From contig NZ_AUAX01000036.1 in NCBI RefSeq assembly GCF_000428945.1, positions 1 through 64,000 of the forward strand: a DNA stretch of 64,000 nt. Reading direction: 5' to 3'. Shown here piece after piece: positions 1 to 9,173 of this stretch; the stretch's first letter is position 1, and every line of letters starts with the position of its first letter. The notes beneath the pieces were generated by a model. It saw nothing but the letters and a program-made list of their open reading frames with translations, had not been told where the DNA came from and made no database searches. Made by a program: the position numbers and the translations under genes. Origin of the DNA: Hamadaea tsunoensis DSM 44101. GTDB lineage: Bacteria; Actinomycetota; Actinomycetes; Mycobacteriales; Micromonosporaceae.

Positions 1-3000
1 GTTCCATCGGCAACGTCCAGGTCTACCAGCGCGCGATCACCGCGGCCGAAGCGTCCACCCTGTACGGCAACGGGCTGGCCGGGCGGCCGCTGGGCGATTC
101 CTACAACACCACTACGTATACCTACGACCAGCGCGGGTTGCAGCTGTCGGAGACCGATCCCCTCGGGAACCGGGCGGACTACGCGTACGACGAGAACGAC
201 AACCTCGTCATCACGACCGGACCGGCCGTCAACGCCGAGACCAACGGCGGTACGCCGGTCTCAGCCCGGCCGGTCACCATCACCGGCTTCGACACCTTCG
301 GCGACGAGGTCGAGGTCCAGGACGCCAGCGGCCAGGTCACCACGATCTCCCGGGACGCCGAGGGACGCGTCGCCAAGTCGACGCAGCCGTCGTACACGCC
401 GCCGGGATCGGGTACGCCGATCGTGCCGACGATGTCCTACACCTACGACCGGGGCGGCCAGCTGCTCACCCAGACCGACCAGCTCGGCAAGACGACGACG
501 TTCGTCTACGACCAGCTGGGCCGGGTGGCGAAGTCGACCGAGCCGAACGGGGCGGTGACCCGGTACGCGTACGACCTGGACGACAACCTGCTGCAGACGA
601 CCAATCCCCTGGGTGCGTACGCACAGTCCACCTACGACTTCGTGGGCCGGGAGACGTCGCAGACGCAGACCGAGCGGTCGACCGGGCAGGCGTTCACCAC
701 CCAGTACGCGTACACCACCGCCGGGTTCCTGCAGAAGATCACTCAGGCGTCCGGCGCGTACCAGACGTTCACGACCAACAACGCCGGTGACGCGACGGCG
801 ACGACGGACGCGTACGGCAACACGACGACCTACCAGTACGACTATCTCGGTCGCGAGTCCGCGGTCGCGATGCCCGACGGGTCGAAGCGGACGTCGGTCT
901 ACGACGAGCTGGGCAACGAGATCGCCGCGAAGGCGTACAGCTCCACCGGAGCGCTGATCTCGCAGATCACGTCGGCCTACGACGCGAACGGCAACCAGCT
1001 GTCCGCGACCGACGCGCTCGGGCACACCACGACGTTCACCTACGACGCGACCGGGTTCGTCACCGGGGAGACGCAGCCGATCTCGGCGACGGGCAACATC
1101 GTCACGTCGTTCGGCTACGACCTGATGGGCCACCGGACCCGCTACACCGACGGCCGCGGCAACAAGCACATCACGACCTACAACACCCTCGGCCTGACCG
1201 AATCGCAGATCGAACCGGCCACGGCCACGGACGCCAACGACCGCACCTGGACGACGAGCTACGACGCCGCCGGGCAGGCGGTCAAGCAGACGAGTCCCGG
1301 CGGGATCACGATCCTCAACGGGTACGACGCCGTGGGCAACCTGATCAGCCAGACCGGTGCCGGGGCGGAGGCGGCCACGGCCGACCGGTCCTTCGGCTAC
1401 GACCTGGCCGGCCAGCTCACCTCGGCCAAGGCCGGCACCGCGACGGAGACGTTCGGCTACAGCGATCGCGGCCTGCTCACCTCGGCCACGGGCAACTCGG
1501 GGGCGTCGACCTTCGGGTACACGGCCGACGGCCTCGTCGCAAGTCGCCAGGACGCCGCCGGGACGAGCACGTACGCGTACGACAACGCCGACCGGCTCGT
1601 CACGGTGAACGACGGAAGCACGGGGCAGAGCGTCACCTACGGGTACGACAGCCTGTCCCGGTTGACGAAGGCAACGTACGGGGCGAGCGGCTATCGCGCG
1701 TACACCTACGACGCGGCCAGCCGCCTGGCGTCGGACACGCTGAAGACGTCGGCCAATGCCACGGTCGCGTCGGTGTCCTACGGCTACGACCTCAACGGCC
1801 GGGAGACGTCCAAGACGACGACCGGCTTCACCGGTTCGAGCACCAACACCTACACCTACGACTGGGCCAGCCGGTTGACGTCGTGGAACAACGGAACCAC
1901 CACCACGACGTACGCGTACGACTCCTCCGGCAACCGGACGCAGATCGGCGGCCGGTTCCTCGTCTACGACGAGCGCGACGAGCTCACCGGGGACGGGCAG
2001 AAGACATACGCGTACACCGCTCGCGGGACGATGGCCTCGGCGGTGGCGAGCGGGTCGACGGAGACCTACGCCAGCGACGCGTACGGCCAGCAGACCCGCA
2101 TCGGTACGCAGAACTACACCTACGACGGCCTCGGCCGGGTCCTGACCTCGGGCTCGACCACCCTCGCGTACTCCGGGGCCGGCAACGACGTCGCCTCGGA
2201 CGGTGCGGCGACCTACAGCCGCGACCCCGACGGCGACGTGGTGGGGGTGAAGGCGGGCACGGCCGTGTTCGCCTGGACCGACCAGCACACGGACGTCGTG
2301 GGCCAGTTCACGGCGGCCGGGACGGCGCTGAGCGGTTCGACGGCGTACGACCCGCTGGGCAATGTCGTCAGCACCGCGAGCAAGCTGGGCAACCTGGGCT
2401 TCCAGTCGGAGTGGACCGATCCGACGACCGCCCGGGTGAACATGCTGTCGCGCTGGTACGACCCGGCGATCGGCCAGTTCGACAACCCCGACACGGCCGA
2501 CAACGACCCGCTGCCGGACTCGATCGACGCCAACCGCTACCAGTACGGCGACGGCGACCCGTTGATGACCACGGACCCGACCGGGCACTGGGGCTGGAAC
2601 CCGATCAAGGCCATCAAGAAGGCCGTCAAGAAGGTCTCGCACGCGGTCTCGCACTATGCGAGCTCGTCCTTCAACTACGCCTCCATGTACGCCCACTCGG
2701 CCTGGCACGCGGCGACCAAGGTGGCGCACAAGGTCTCACACGCGGTCAAGAAGGCCGTGAAGAAGGTCAAGAAGGCGATCCACAAGGTCGCCCGGGCGGT
2801 CAAACGCGCGGTGCACAGAGCCGTCCACTATGTACGGCATGTGGTGAAGAAGGCCACGCACTGGGTGAAGCACACCTACCAGCGGGCCAAACACTGGGTC
2901 GGCAAACAGGTCAACCACCTCAAGCAGAAGCTCAAGCAGGTCTACCACCGGGTGAAGCAGGCGGCGACCCATGTCGTCCAGAGGGTGGCCAAGGCCGCCA

Positions 3001-4295
3001 AGAGCGTCGCCCACTCCGTCAAGGACGCCTACAACGCCAGCGCCACCTGGGTGAAGGAACACAAGGACGCGATCATCCAGATCGGCGCGATCGTCGCCGG
3101 CGTGGCGGCCGGACTGGCCTGCACCGCCATCACCGCGGGCGTCGGAGCGGCCGCCTGCGCGATCGGTGCCGCGGCACTGATCAACCTCGGCAAGGACGCC
3201 GCGACCGGCAACATCCACAGCTTCGGCGACGCGCTGGGGTCGCTCGGCCAAGGTGCCCTGCAGGGTGGGATCGGCCTGGCCACCGGAGGTGTCGGCGGCC
3301 TGGTCGCGGGCAAGCTCGCCAGCGCCATGGGCGGCTTCGGGGCCAAACTCGGCGGCCGGATGCTCGCCGGATTCGTGTCCGGTGCCGTCACCGACGCCGG
3401 CGCCCAGTACGCCACCACCGGCCGGGTCGACCTGACCGGCGTGGCGATCTCCGGCGGCATCGGGGCGATGACCGGAGCGGTCGGCGGCCGGGCGGCCAAG
3501 AGCTGCCACAGTTTCCTGCCGACCACCTCGGTCCTGATGGCCGACGGGACGTCCAAGGCCATCAAGGACGTCAAGGTCGGCGACGTCGTCCTGGCGACCG
3601 ACCCGATCACCGGCAAGACCACCCCGCACAAGGTCACCGAGGTCCACGTCAACCGCGACACCGACCTCGCCGACGTGACCGTGAAGGACGCGAAGTCCGG
3701 CAAGACCACGGTCCTGCACACGACGCAGCACCACCCGTTCTGGAACGCCGACCGCAAGGACTGGTCCGACGCGGCCGACCTCACCGCCGGAACCCGTCTG
3801 CGCGACACCGCCGGGCGTACCACGCTGGAAGTCGTCGACGTCCAGCTCTCGACGGGCAAGCAGGAGATGCGCGACCTCACGATCGAGGGCGTGCACACCT
3901 ACTACGTCCTCGCCGAGGGCACGCCGATCCTGGTGCACAACGAGAACACCTGCCCGGTCCACGGATCGACCGCGCTGCCCGGTCGCGACCCGGCCGGGTG
4001 CACCTGCCCGGACCGCGTGCGGCCGCCGAAGCGTACCGGGGAGGAAGAGGGTGAATCGGTCAAGCAGGACGAGATCAACGACTACAAGCGGCTCAGTGAC
4101 GAAGGCAAGCGCCAGCAGCAGGGCGTGCCGACGGTCGCCAAGAACATCAACACCGGGATCGACAACGTCGTGCATCACGGGCACGGGAACGTGGACATCG
4201 TCGGCACCGTGCTCATCTCCGGTGTGATCGTGGCCGGAAAGGTGAAACGGGGCTTCCAGGCCTGGCGCAACCGCCGCAACTCCGGTTCGCCGTAA
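1..4295 (+). CDS. RHS/YD-repeat protein with Hint domain, 5' truncated
   Basis: The frame is open from base 3, so the N-terminus lies outside the window. The first residues (VQVYQRAITAAEASTLYGNG) resemble the end of a LamG-like jellyroll domain. To about base 2560 the protein is a long run of YD/RHS repeats (many YDxxG and YxYDxxGR units), closing with an RHS core-like DPTGHWGW. A roughly 160-residue Lys/His-rich, cationic helical stretch follows (bases 2586-3060), then Gly/Ala-rich hydrophobic segments (3065-3500). A Hint (hedgehog/intein) domain runs from a Cys at 3504-3506 through HHPFW to PILVHN ending at 3941. The last 117 residues carry a CPVH...CTCP cysteine cluster and one hydrophobic segment near the end. 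RHS proteins with such pre-toxin Hint domains are polymorphic toxins in known families. I do not recognise the C-terminal domain, and no immunity gene follows, because the next gene is convergent alaS. The family call is sure; toxin function is inference. Confidence 0.9.
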   Translation, partial: SIGNVQVYQRAITAAEASTLYGNGLAGRPLGDSYNTTTYTYDQRGLQLSETDPLGNRADYAYDENDNLVITTGPAVNAETNGGTPVSARPVTITGFDTFGDEVEVQDASGQVTTISRDAEGRVAKSTQPSYTPPGSGTPIVPTMSYTYDRGGQLLTQTDQLGKTTTFVYDQLGRVAKSTEPNGAVTRYAYDLDDNLLQTTNPLGAYAQSTYDFVGRETSQTQTERSTGQAFTTQYAYTTAGFLQKITQASGAYQTFTTNNAGDATATTDAYGNTTTYQYDYLGRESAVAMPDGSKRTSVYDELGNEIAAKAYSSTGALISQITSAYDANGNQLSATDALGHTTTFTYDATGFVTGETQPISATGNIVTSFGYDLMGHRTRYTDGRGNKHITTYNTLGLTESQIEPATATDANDRTWTTSYDAAGQAVKQTSPGGITILNGYDAVGNLISQTGAGAEAATADRSFGYDLAGQLTSAKAGTATETFGYSDRGLLTSATGNSGASTFGYTADGLVASRQDAAGTSTYAYDNADRLVTVNDGSTGQSVTYGYDSLSRLTKATYGASGYRAYTYDAASRLASDTLKTSANATVASVSYGYDLNGRETSKTTTGFTGSSTNTYTYDWASRLTSWNNGTTTTTYAYDSSGNRTQIGGRFLVYDERDELTGDGQKTYAYTARGTMASAVASGSTETYASDAYGQQTRIGTQNYTYDGLGRVLTSGSTTLAYSGAGNDVASDGAATYSRDPDGDVVGVKAGTAVFAWTDQHTDVVGQFTAAGTALSGSTAYDPLGNVVSTASKLGNLGFQSEWTDPTTARVNMLSRWYDPAIGQFDNPDTADNDPLPDSIDANRYQYGDGDPLMTTDPTGHWGWNPIKAIKKAVKKVSHAVSHYASSSFNYASMYAHSAWHAATKVAHKVSHAVKKAVKKVKKAIHKVARAVKRAVHRAVHYVRHVVKKATHWVKHTYQRAKHWVGKQVNHLKQKLKQVYHRVKQAATHVVQRVAKAAKSVAHSVKDAYNASATWVKEHKDAIIQIGAIVAGVAAGLACTAITAGVGAAACAIGAAALINLGKDAATGNIHSFGDALGSLGQGALQGGIGLATGGVGGLVAGKLASAMGGFGAKLGGRMLAGFVSGAVTDAGAQYATTGRVDLTGVAISGGIGAMTGAVGGRAAKSCHSFLPTTSVLMADGTSKAIKDVKVGDVVLATDPITGKTTPHKVTEVHVNRDTDLADVTVKDAKSGKTTVLHTTQHHPFWNADRKDWSDAADLTAGTRLRDTAGRTTLEVVDVQLSTGKQEMRDLTIEGVHTYYVLAEGTPILVHNENTCPVHGSTALPGRDPAGCTCPDRVRPPKRTGEEEGESVKQDEINDYKRLSDEGKRQQQGVPTVAKNINTGIDNVVHHGHGNVDIVGTVLISGVIVAGKVKRGFQAWRNRRNSGSP

Positions 4296-4312
4296 CCCCG
4301 CGAGGTCGGCGG

Positions 4313-4345
4313 AGGAGGGCGGAGCCGCATCGGCTCCGCCCTCCT
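4313..4345. terminator. Bidirectional terminator hairpin between RHS gene and alaS
   Basis: Perfect 15-bp arms AGGAGGGCGGAGCCG (4313-4327) and CGGCTCCGCCCTCCT (4331-4345) with a 3-base CAT loop, lying in the 53-bp gap between two convergent genes. There is no T-tract on either side, which is common for high-GC actinobacterial terminators. Confidence 0.8.
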
Positions 4346-4348
4346 GTG

Positions 4349-6904
4349 TCACACCGCCGCCAGTGCCTCCCGCAGACGCGTACCGTCGCGGCCGCCCGCC
4401 GTCGCCACCGGTCCCGTCCCGCCCGCGCCGCCGCCGACGATCCGCGCCGGACCGCGCAGCAGCTCGACCGCCACCCGGTCGTCGTTCACCGCCGCGATCA
4501 GCTGCGCCTTGCCGTCCACGACCTGCCCCAGCACCACCGTCCCCGGCGTACCGAGGTCGCTCGCGACGCGGGTCGCCACCGCGCGCAGCTCCGCCGGCGT
4601 CAGGTCCGCGACGGTCCCGGTCACGAGCCACCCGGGCCCGCGCGCCACCCGCTGTCCGGTCAGTCGCGCCACGAGCTCGTCCAGCTCCTTCCGCCGGTAC
4701 GCCGAGAGCCGCCGTTCCGCGTCCGCCAGTGCCCCGAGCCGGTCGGCCAGCCGGGGAACCACACCGTCCAGATCGGACTTGAGGACGGTGGACACCTCGC
4801 GCAGCACCTCCCGTTCGCGGGACGCGTGCCGCAGCGCGTCCACGCCGACGAGCGCCGACACCCGGCGTACGCCGGAGCCGATCGAGGACTCGCCGAGCAG
4901 GCGTACCGGGCCCGCGAGCGCGCCCATGCCGACGTGCGTACCGCCGCACAGTTCCCGGGAGAAGTCGCCGATGTCGACGATGCGGACGGTCTCCCCGTAC
5001 TTCTCGCCGAACAGCGCGGTCGCGCCCGCCGAGCGCGCCTCGTCGCGGGTCGCCTCCCAGACGCGTACCGCGGGGTTGTCGAGGACGCGCCGGTTGACGT
5101 GGTCCTCGATCTCGCCGAGGCGGCCCGGGTCAACCGCGTCGAAGTGCACGAAGTCGAACCGCAGCCGGCCCGGCTCGACCAGCGAACCGTGCTGGCGCGC
5201 GTGGTCGCCGAGGTGCTCGCGCAGGGTCGCGTGCAGCACGTGGGTCGCGCTGTGCGCCCGTTCGGTCGCGTGCCGGCGGTCCGCGTCGACCCGCGCCGTG
5301 ACCGGGTCGCCGACCGCGATCGTCCCGCCGTCCAACCGTCCGGAGTGGACGAATACGCCGCCCGAGGAGCGGGTGGAGTCCACGCGTACGCGGCCGCCGT
5401 CAGGGAGCACGAGGATGCCGGAGTCGCCGATCTGGCCGCCCGCTTCCGCGTAGAACGGCGTGCGGTCGAGGACGACGTCCACCGGGCCGCCGGTGACCAC
5501 GGGAACGGGGGAGCCGTCGACGAGCAGCCCGAGGACCGTCGCCTCCTCCGCCAGAGTGGAGTAGCCGAGGAAATCGGTCGCCGGCAGCCCGACCGGACCG
5601 CCCTGGCCGCCCTCACCCCGGTGCGTCCGCGCCCGATCCCGCTGCTCGCCCATCAGCCGCTCGAACTCGTCGCGGTCCAGGGACAGGCCCGCGTCCGCCG
5701 CGATCTCCATGGTCAGCTCGACCGGGAAGCCGTACGTGTCGTGCAGCGTGAACGCCGTCGAACCCGAAAGCTGTCCGCCGGACCCGGTCCGCGCCAGTTC
5801 GGTCGCGAGCAGCCGGCCGCCCTGGCGCAGCGTACGCGCGAACGCCTCCTCCTCCCGCGCCACGACCTCGGAGATCGTGGTCGCGCCGGTGGACAGCTCG
5901 GACCAGACGCCACCCAGGTTCTCGACCACGGTCGCGACCAGGTCCGCCGCGAACGGCTCGGTGAGCCCGAGCAGGCCGCCGTGCCGCAGCGCGCGCCGGA
6001 CCAGGCGGCGTAGGACGTAGCCGCGGCCCTCGTTGCCGGGCAGGATCCCGTCGCCGATGAGGAACGCCGCCGCCCGCAGGTGGTCGGTGACGATCCGGAA
6101 CGACACCCGCTCGGACCCGGTCGCCTCCGCGTACGCCTTGCGGGACAGCTCTTCCAGCCGCAGCAGGGTCGGCCGGAGGAGGTCGGTGTCGGTGATGTGC
6201 TCGACGCCCTGGACGACCATCGCCAGCCGGTCGACGCCGAGGCCGGTGTCGATGTTGCGGTGCGGCAGCTCGCCGAGGATGTCCTCATCGGACTCGCCGC
6301 GCCGCAGGTTCATGAAGACGAGGTTCCAGAGCTCCAGGAACCGCTCGTTGTTCGCCGCCGGGCCGCCGTCGCGGCCGAACCGTTCGCCCCGGTCGTAGAA
6401 GATCTCCGAGCACGGACCGCCCGGCCCGGGCAGCCCGGTCGACCAGAAGTTGTCCTCGGTACCGAGGCGCTGGATGCGGCTGTCCGGCAGGCCGACCGAG
6501 CGCCACAACGCGTACGCGTCGTCGTCGGTCGTGAAAACGGTCGCCCACAAGCGATCCGGGTCGAGCCCGAACCCCTCGGTCATCAGCGCGTACGCCCAGG
6601 GGACGATCTCGTCCTTGAAGTAGTCGCCGAAGGAGAAGCTGCCCAGCATCTCGAAGCAGGTCGCGTGCCGGGTGGTGTGCCCGATGCGCTCGATGTCGAC
6701 GGTGCGTACGCAGCGCTGCAAGGAGGACGCGCGCTGCCAGGGCGGCGTGCGTTCGCCGGTGAAGTAGGGCTTGAACGGGACCATCCCCGCGTTGACGAGC
6801 AGCAGCGAGGGATCGTCGGGTATGAGTGGACTCGACGGTACGCGGACGTGCCCGAGCCGGTCGAAGAAGTCCAGGAAGGTGTCGCGGATCTGCTGGGAGC
6901 GCAT
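4349..6904 (-). CDS. alaS: Alanine--tRNA ligase
   Basis: 851-residue cytoplasmic enzyme that charges tRNA-Ala with alanine. The N-terminal class II catalytic core is intact: RCVRTVDIERIGHTTRHATC followed by FEMLGSFSFGDYFK is the classical AlaRS signature, and ELPHRNIDTGLGVDRLAMV is the motif 3 region. The C-terminal half has the editing domain with the Zn-ligand motifs HSATH and CGGTH, then a short C-Ala region; the length is slightly under the usual 870-890. Start ATG at 6904 begins MRSQQIRDTFLDFF, typical of the family. It is monocistronic, whereas actinobacterial alaS normally sits beside ruvX/mltG/aroE, so this may be a second alaS copy (inference). Upstream are a possible 21-codon leader and a hairpin that occludes the ribosome-binding region. 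Confidence 0.96.
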   Translation of the reverse strand: MRSQQIRDTFLDFFDRLGHVRVPSSPLIPDDPSLLLVNAGMVPFKPYFTGERTPPWQRASSLQRCVRTVDIERIGHTTRHATCFEMLGSFSFGDYFKDEIVPWAYALMTEGFGLDPDRLWATVFTTDDDAYALWRSVGLPDSRIQRLGTEDNFWSTGLPGPGGPCSEIFYDRGERFGRDGGPAANNERFLELWNLVFMNLRRGESDEDILGELPHRNIDTGLGVDRLAMVVQGVEHITDTDLLRPTLLRLEELSRKAYAEATGSERVSFRIVTDHLRAAAFLIGDGILPGNEGRGYVLRRLVRRALRHGGLLGLTEPFAADLVATVVENLGGVWSELSTGATTISEVVAREEEAFARTLRQGGRLLATELARTGSGGQLSGSTAFTLHDTYGFPVELTMEIAADAGLSLDRDEFERLMGEQRDRARTHRGEGGQGGPVGLPATDFLGYSTLAEEATVLGLLVDGSPVPVVTGGPVDVVLDRTPFYAEAGGQIGDSGILVLPDGGRVRVDSTRSSGGVFVHSGRLDGGTIAVGDPVTARVDADRRHATERAHSATHVLHATLREHLGDHARQHGSLVEPGRLRFDFVHFDAVDPGRLGEIEDHVNRRVLDNPAVRVWEATRDEARSAGATALFGEKYGETVRIVDIGDFSRELCGGTHVGMGALAGPVRLLGESSIGSGVRRVSALVGVDALRHASREREVLREVSTVLKSDLDGVVPRLADRLGALADAERRLSAYRRKELDELVARLTGQRVARGPGWLVTGTVADLTPAELRAVATRVASDLGTPGTVVLGQVVDGKAQLIAAVNDDRVAVELLRGPARIVGGGAGGTGPVATAGGRDGTRLREALAAV

Positions 6905-6906
6905 GG

Positions 6907-6936
6907 GTCGGCCTTTCGGAACGAAAGAGGGCCGAC
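6907..6936 (-). promoter_or_regulatory. Hairpin sequestering the alaS ribosome-binding site
   Basis: Plus-strand arms GTCGGCC (6907-6913) and GGCCGAC (6930-6936) pair perfectly, and inside them TTTCG (6914-6918) pairs with CGAAA (6922-6926); a 3-base bulge is the only defect. In the alaS mRNA the 3' arm contains the only purine-rich Shine-Dalgarno-like stretch (AAAGG) and ends 2 nt before the ATG, so translation should be off when the stem forms. No T-box consensus is visible. Confidence 0.6.
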
Positions 6937-7050
6937 GCCGGCAGCACCCGCTGGACGCGGGGCGCCTCGCCGCCGCGCGGATGCGCGGCCGTCTGCGGGC
7001 GTACGGAGAAAAGGAGAAGCGGGCAGGTCTCGCCGAGCCGGGCCGAGTGA

Positions 7051-7116
7051 TCAGGCGAGGACGAGGTCCCCGGCCGCCGACTCAGCGCGACTAGCTCGCC
7101 GCTGCTCCTGTGACAT
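7051..7116 (-). CDS. Possible Ala-rich leader peptide of alaS
   Basis: A 21-codon ORF beginning MSQEQRRASRAESAAGD lies about 150 nt upstream of alaS on the same strand. Five of 21 residues are alanine, including a pair (14-15) and the last codon. Its ribosome-binding site is weak (GGCTGGG region). The position and content would suit an alanine-sensing leader working with the downstream hairpin, but Ala is common in this GC-rich DNA and chance is a real alternative. Confidence 0.3.
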   Translation of the reverse strand: MSQEQRRASRAESAAGDLVLA

Positions 7117-7150
7117 GTCGCCCAGCCTACAGCACGACGGCTTTACCCAG

Positions 7151-7192
7151 CGGTTGGTTACTGCTACGGTTCATTACATGAGTAAAGAACCG
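7151..7192. promoter_or_regulatory. Operator of the YtrA-type GntR
   Basis: Near-perfect inverted repeat CGGTTCATTAC (7167-7177) and GTAAAGAACCG (7182-7192), matching at 10 of 11 positions, with a third half-site CGGTTGGTTAC at 7151-7161. It lies just before the GntR gene, so autoregulation is likely. It is also upstream of the possible alaS leader on the other strand. Confidence 0.65.
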
Positions 7193-7209
7193 ACGGACTG
7201 AGGCCCGCG

Positions 7210-7569
7210 GTGTTCGACGACCGCAGCCCGATCTACCAGCAGATCGCGGACAAGATCAAAGACGACGTCCTCCGGGGCGTTCTCAGCCCCGACGACCAGG
7301 TCATGTCGACCAACCAGTACGCCGCCTACTACCGCATCAACCCGGCCACGGCCGCCAAGGGCTTCCAGCGGCTCATGGAGGAAGGCGTGCTCTACAAGAA
7401 GCGAGGCATCGGCATGTTCGTCGCCCCCGACGCGCCGGAGCGTCTGCGTACCGAGCGCCGCGAGCGGTTCTTCGCCGACGTGGTGGATCCGATGATCGCC
7501 GACGCGCAGGCGGTCGGCGTACCCCTCGCCGACATCGTGCGGCACATCGAGAAAGGTGGCTCCCGATGA
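7210..7569 (+). CDS. YtrA-type GntR transcriptional regulator
   Basis: 119 residues, the size of the YtrA subfamily: an N-terminal winged helix-turn-helix (SPIYQQIADKIKDDVLRGVL, then NPATAAKGFQRLMEEG as recognition part) and a short C-terminal dimerisation helix, with no large effector domain. GTG start at 7210 with a GAGG element 6 nt before it. Such small regulators repress the ABC transporter operon in which they are the first gene, and here the stop codon overlaps the start of the ATPase gene (ATGA). The palindrome at 7167-7192 is the probable binding site. The inducer cannot be told from sequence; cell-wall-active antibiotics are known for related systems. Confidence 0.88.
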   Translation: MFDDRSPIYQQIADKIKDDVLRGVLSPDDQVMSTNQYAAYYRINPATAAKGFQRLMEEGVLYKKRGIGMFVAPDAPERLRTERRERFFADVVDPMIADAQAVGVPLADIVRHIEKGGSR

Positions 7570-8441
7570 GCCTCGGAGTCGAGGTCGCCGACCTCTCCGT
7601 CCGCTACGGCGACGTGACGGCGCTCGACGGGCTGAGCTTCACGCTCGCCCCGGGCAAGATCTACGGCCTGCTCGGGCGCAACGGCTCGGGCAAGTCCACC
7701 CTGCTGTCGGTGCTGGCCGCGTTCCGCCGCCCGGCCGCCGGCCGCGTCCTCGTCGACGGTCAGGACCCCTTCGAGAACCCCTCGGTCATGAGCCGCATCT
7801 GTTTGATCCGGGAGGGCGGCGACCTGTACTCCTCCGCCCGCGTACGCGATGTCGTCGGCTTCGCCGCCTGCGTACGCGAGGGGTTCGACAAGGCGTACGC
7901 CGATCGCCTGCTCGACGTCTTCCAGATCCCGCGGCGCCGGCGGGTGCAGGCGCTGTCCCGGGGGCAGCGCAGCGCCCTGGGTTCGGTCCTGGGCCTGGCG
8001 AGCCGCGCCCCACTGACCATATTGGACGAAGCCTACCTGGGGATGGACGCGCCCTCGCGATACACCTTCTACGACGCGCTGCTCGAGGACTACGCCGAGC
8101 ACCCGCGCACGATCATCCTCTCGACGCACCTCATCGAGGAGGTCGCGCGGCTGCTGGAGGAGGTCGTGATCATCGACCGCGGTCGGCTCGTGCTGGCCGG
8201 CGACACCGAGGACGTACGCGCGCGGGGCGTCACCGTGACCGGCCGGGCGGCCGAGGTCGACGCGTTCACGGCCGGGCTGACCGTGCTCAACTCGCAGACC
8301 CTGGGCGCCACGAAGTCGGCGACGGTCTTCGGCCCGCTCGACGACGAGCGGCGGGACCGGGCGCGTACCTACGAACTCGACCTGGGTCCGGTCGCACTGC
8401 AGGACCTGTTCGTCCACCTCACCCGGGAGAGCGTCCGATGA
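7566..8441 (+). CDS. ABC transporter ATP-binding protein
   Basis: 291 residues. Walker A GRNGSGKS at about 37-44, signature LSRGQ at 130-134 and Walker B TILDEAYLGMD near 151-161 are all present; the ABC domain is followed by a roughly 90-residue C-terminal extension. The protein energises the membrane protein encoded directly after it (4-base ATGA overlaps on both sides), giving a GntR-ATPase-permease operon like ytrAB or bacteriocin/antibiotic self-protection exporters. The signature has Arg instead of the usual Gly (LSRGQ), tolerated in this subfamily. The substrate is unknown. Confidence 0.92.
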   Translation: MSLGVEVADLSVRYGDVTALDGLSFTLAPGKIYGLLGRNGSGKSTLLSVLAAFRRPAAGRVLVDGQDPFENPSVMSRICLIREGGDLYSSARVRDVVGFAACVREGFDKAYADRLLDVFQIPRRRRVQALSRGQRSALGSVLGLASRAPLTILDEAYLGMDAPSRYTFYDALLEDYAEHPRTIILSTHLIEEVARLLEEVVIIDRGRLVLAGDTEDVRARGVTVTGRAAEVDAFTAGLTVLNSQTLGATKSATVFGPLDDERRDRARTYELDLGPVALQDLFVHLTRESVR

Positions 8442-9109
8442 GCCCGATCCTCCGCTCGATGTGGCACAACTACCGGTACACGTTCCTGATCTACTGGATC
8501 ATCATGGGCCTCTTCATCGTGGCCGCGCAGATCATGGTCTCGAACACGACCGACCAGGACGCCGTGTACGCCGGCCTGACGAACTTCGCCCCGCCCAAGT
8601 ACTTCCTGTCGGTCATGGGCGTGCTGTTCGTCATCGTGAACCTGCCGGTCTACGTGGCGCACGGGGTCAGCCGCCGGCGCTACATGACCGGCACGGCCGT
8701 GTTCGCCGCGCTGATCGGGGCCACGTACGCGCTGATCTCGATGATCGCCATCACCGTCAACCTCGGCTTCGCCGGCCGCCTCGACGGAGCGCTCATCAGC
8801 CGGGTCGGATTCGCGCACCTGCTGACGGACTACGCGTACATGGGGGCGGGCTGGCTCATCGGAGTGACGTACTACCGCTACGGCCCTTGGTACGCAACGT
8901 TTCTGCTGCCGTTCACGACGTCACCCGCCTGGCTGACCGACGGAGTCTTCAACTCGTTGTGGACGACCAGCCCGTTCACGGTCCAGAACCTGGCCCTCCG
9001 GCTCCCGTACGCGCTGGCGGTCCTGGCCGCGCTCGCCTGCATCGCGGGCGCCGTCGCCGCCGGGTACGCCCTCGCCCGGACCGTCCCCCTCAAACCCCGC
9101 CGCGCCTGA
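8438..9109 (+). CDS. ABC transporter membrane protein
   Basis: 223 residues starting at the ATG that overlaps the ATPase stop codon. Six hydrophobic segments are visible (around residues 14-34, 58-78, 87-108, 130-150, 155-175 and 195-217), the pattern of a small ABC-2-like permease. The loop GVSRRRYMTG after the second segment is a typical cytoplasmic coupling region of this family. It is the last gene of the GntR-ATPase-permease operon and is followed by a repeat island. Export rather than import is inferred from the absence of a binding protein. Confidence 0.82.
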   Translation: MSPILRSMWHNYRYTFLIYWIIMGLFIVAAQIMVSNTTDQDAVYAGLTNFAPPKYFLSVMGVLFVIVNLPVYVAHGVSRRRYMTGTAVFAALIGATYALISMIAITVNLGFAGRLDGALISRVGFAHLLTDYAYMGAGWLIGVTYYRYGPWYATFLLPFTTSPAWLTDGVFNSLWTTSPFTVQNLALRLPYALAVLAALACIAGAVAAGYALARTVPLKPRRA

Positions 9110-9173
9110 CCCGGGTTCCCGCTCAGCCCTTACCTTTGTCGCGACTGTCCGATATGTACACCCGGACTTCCGG

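Noticed and set aside
261-2729. 822-codon open frame on the minus strand opposite the RHS gene
   Set aside because: Val/Arg/Gly-rich translation without domains; it mirrors the GC-rich repeat codons of the RHS gene and is a shadow frame.
2736-4949. 737-codon minus-strand open frame spanning the RHS 3' end and alaS 3' end
   Set aside because: It crosses a terminator and two real genes and has an Arg/Gly/Ala-rich composition; no family resemblance.
6905-7130. T-box riboswitch upstream of alaS
   Set aside because: No AGGGUGGNACCGCG-like antiterminator motif or specifier stem could be found.
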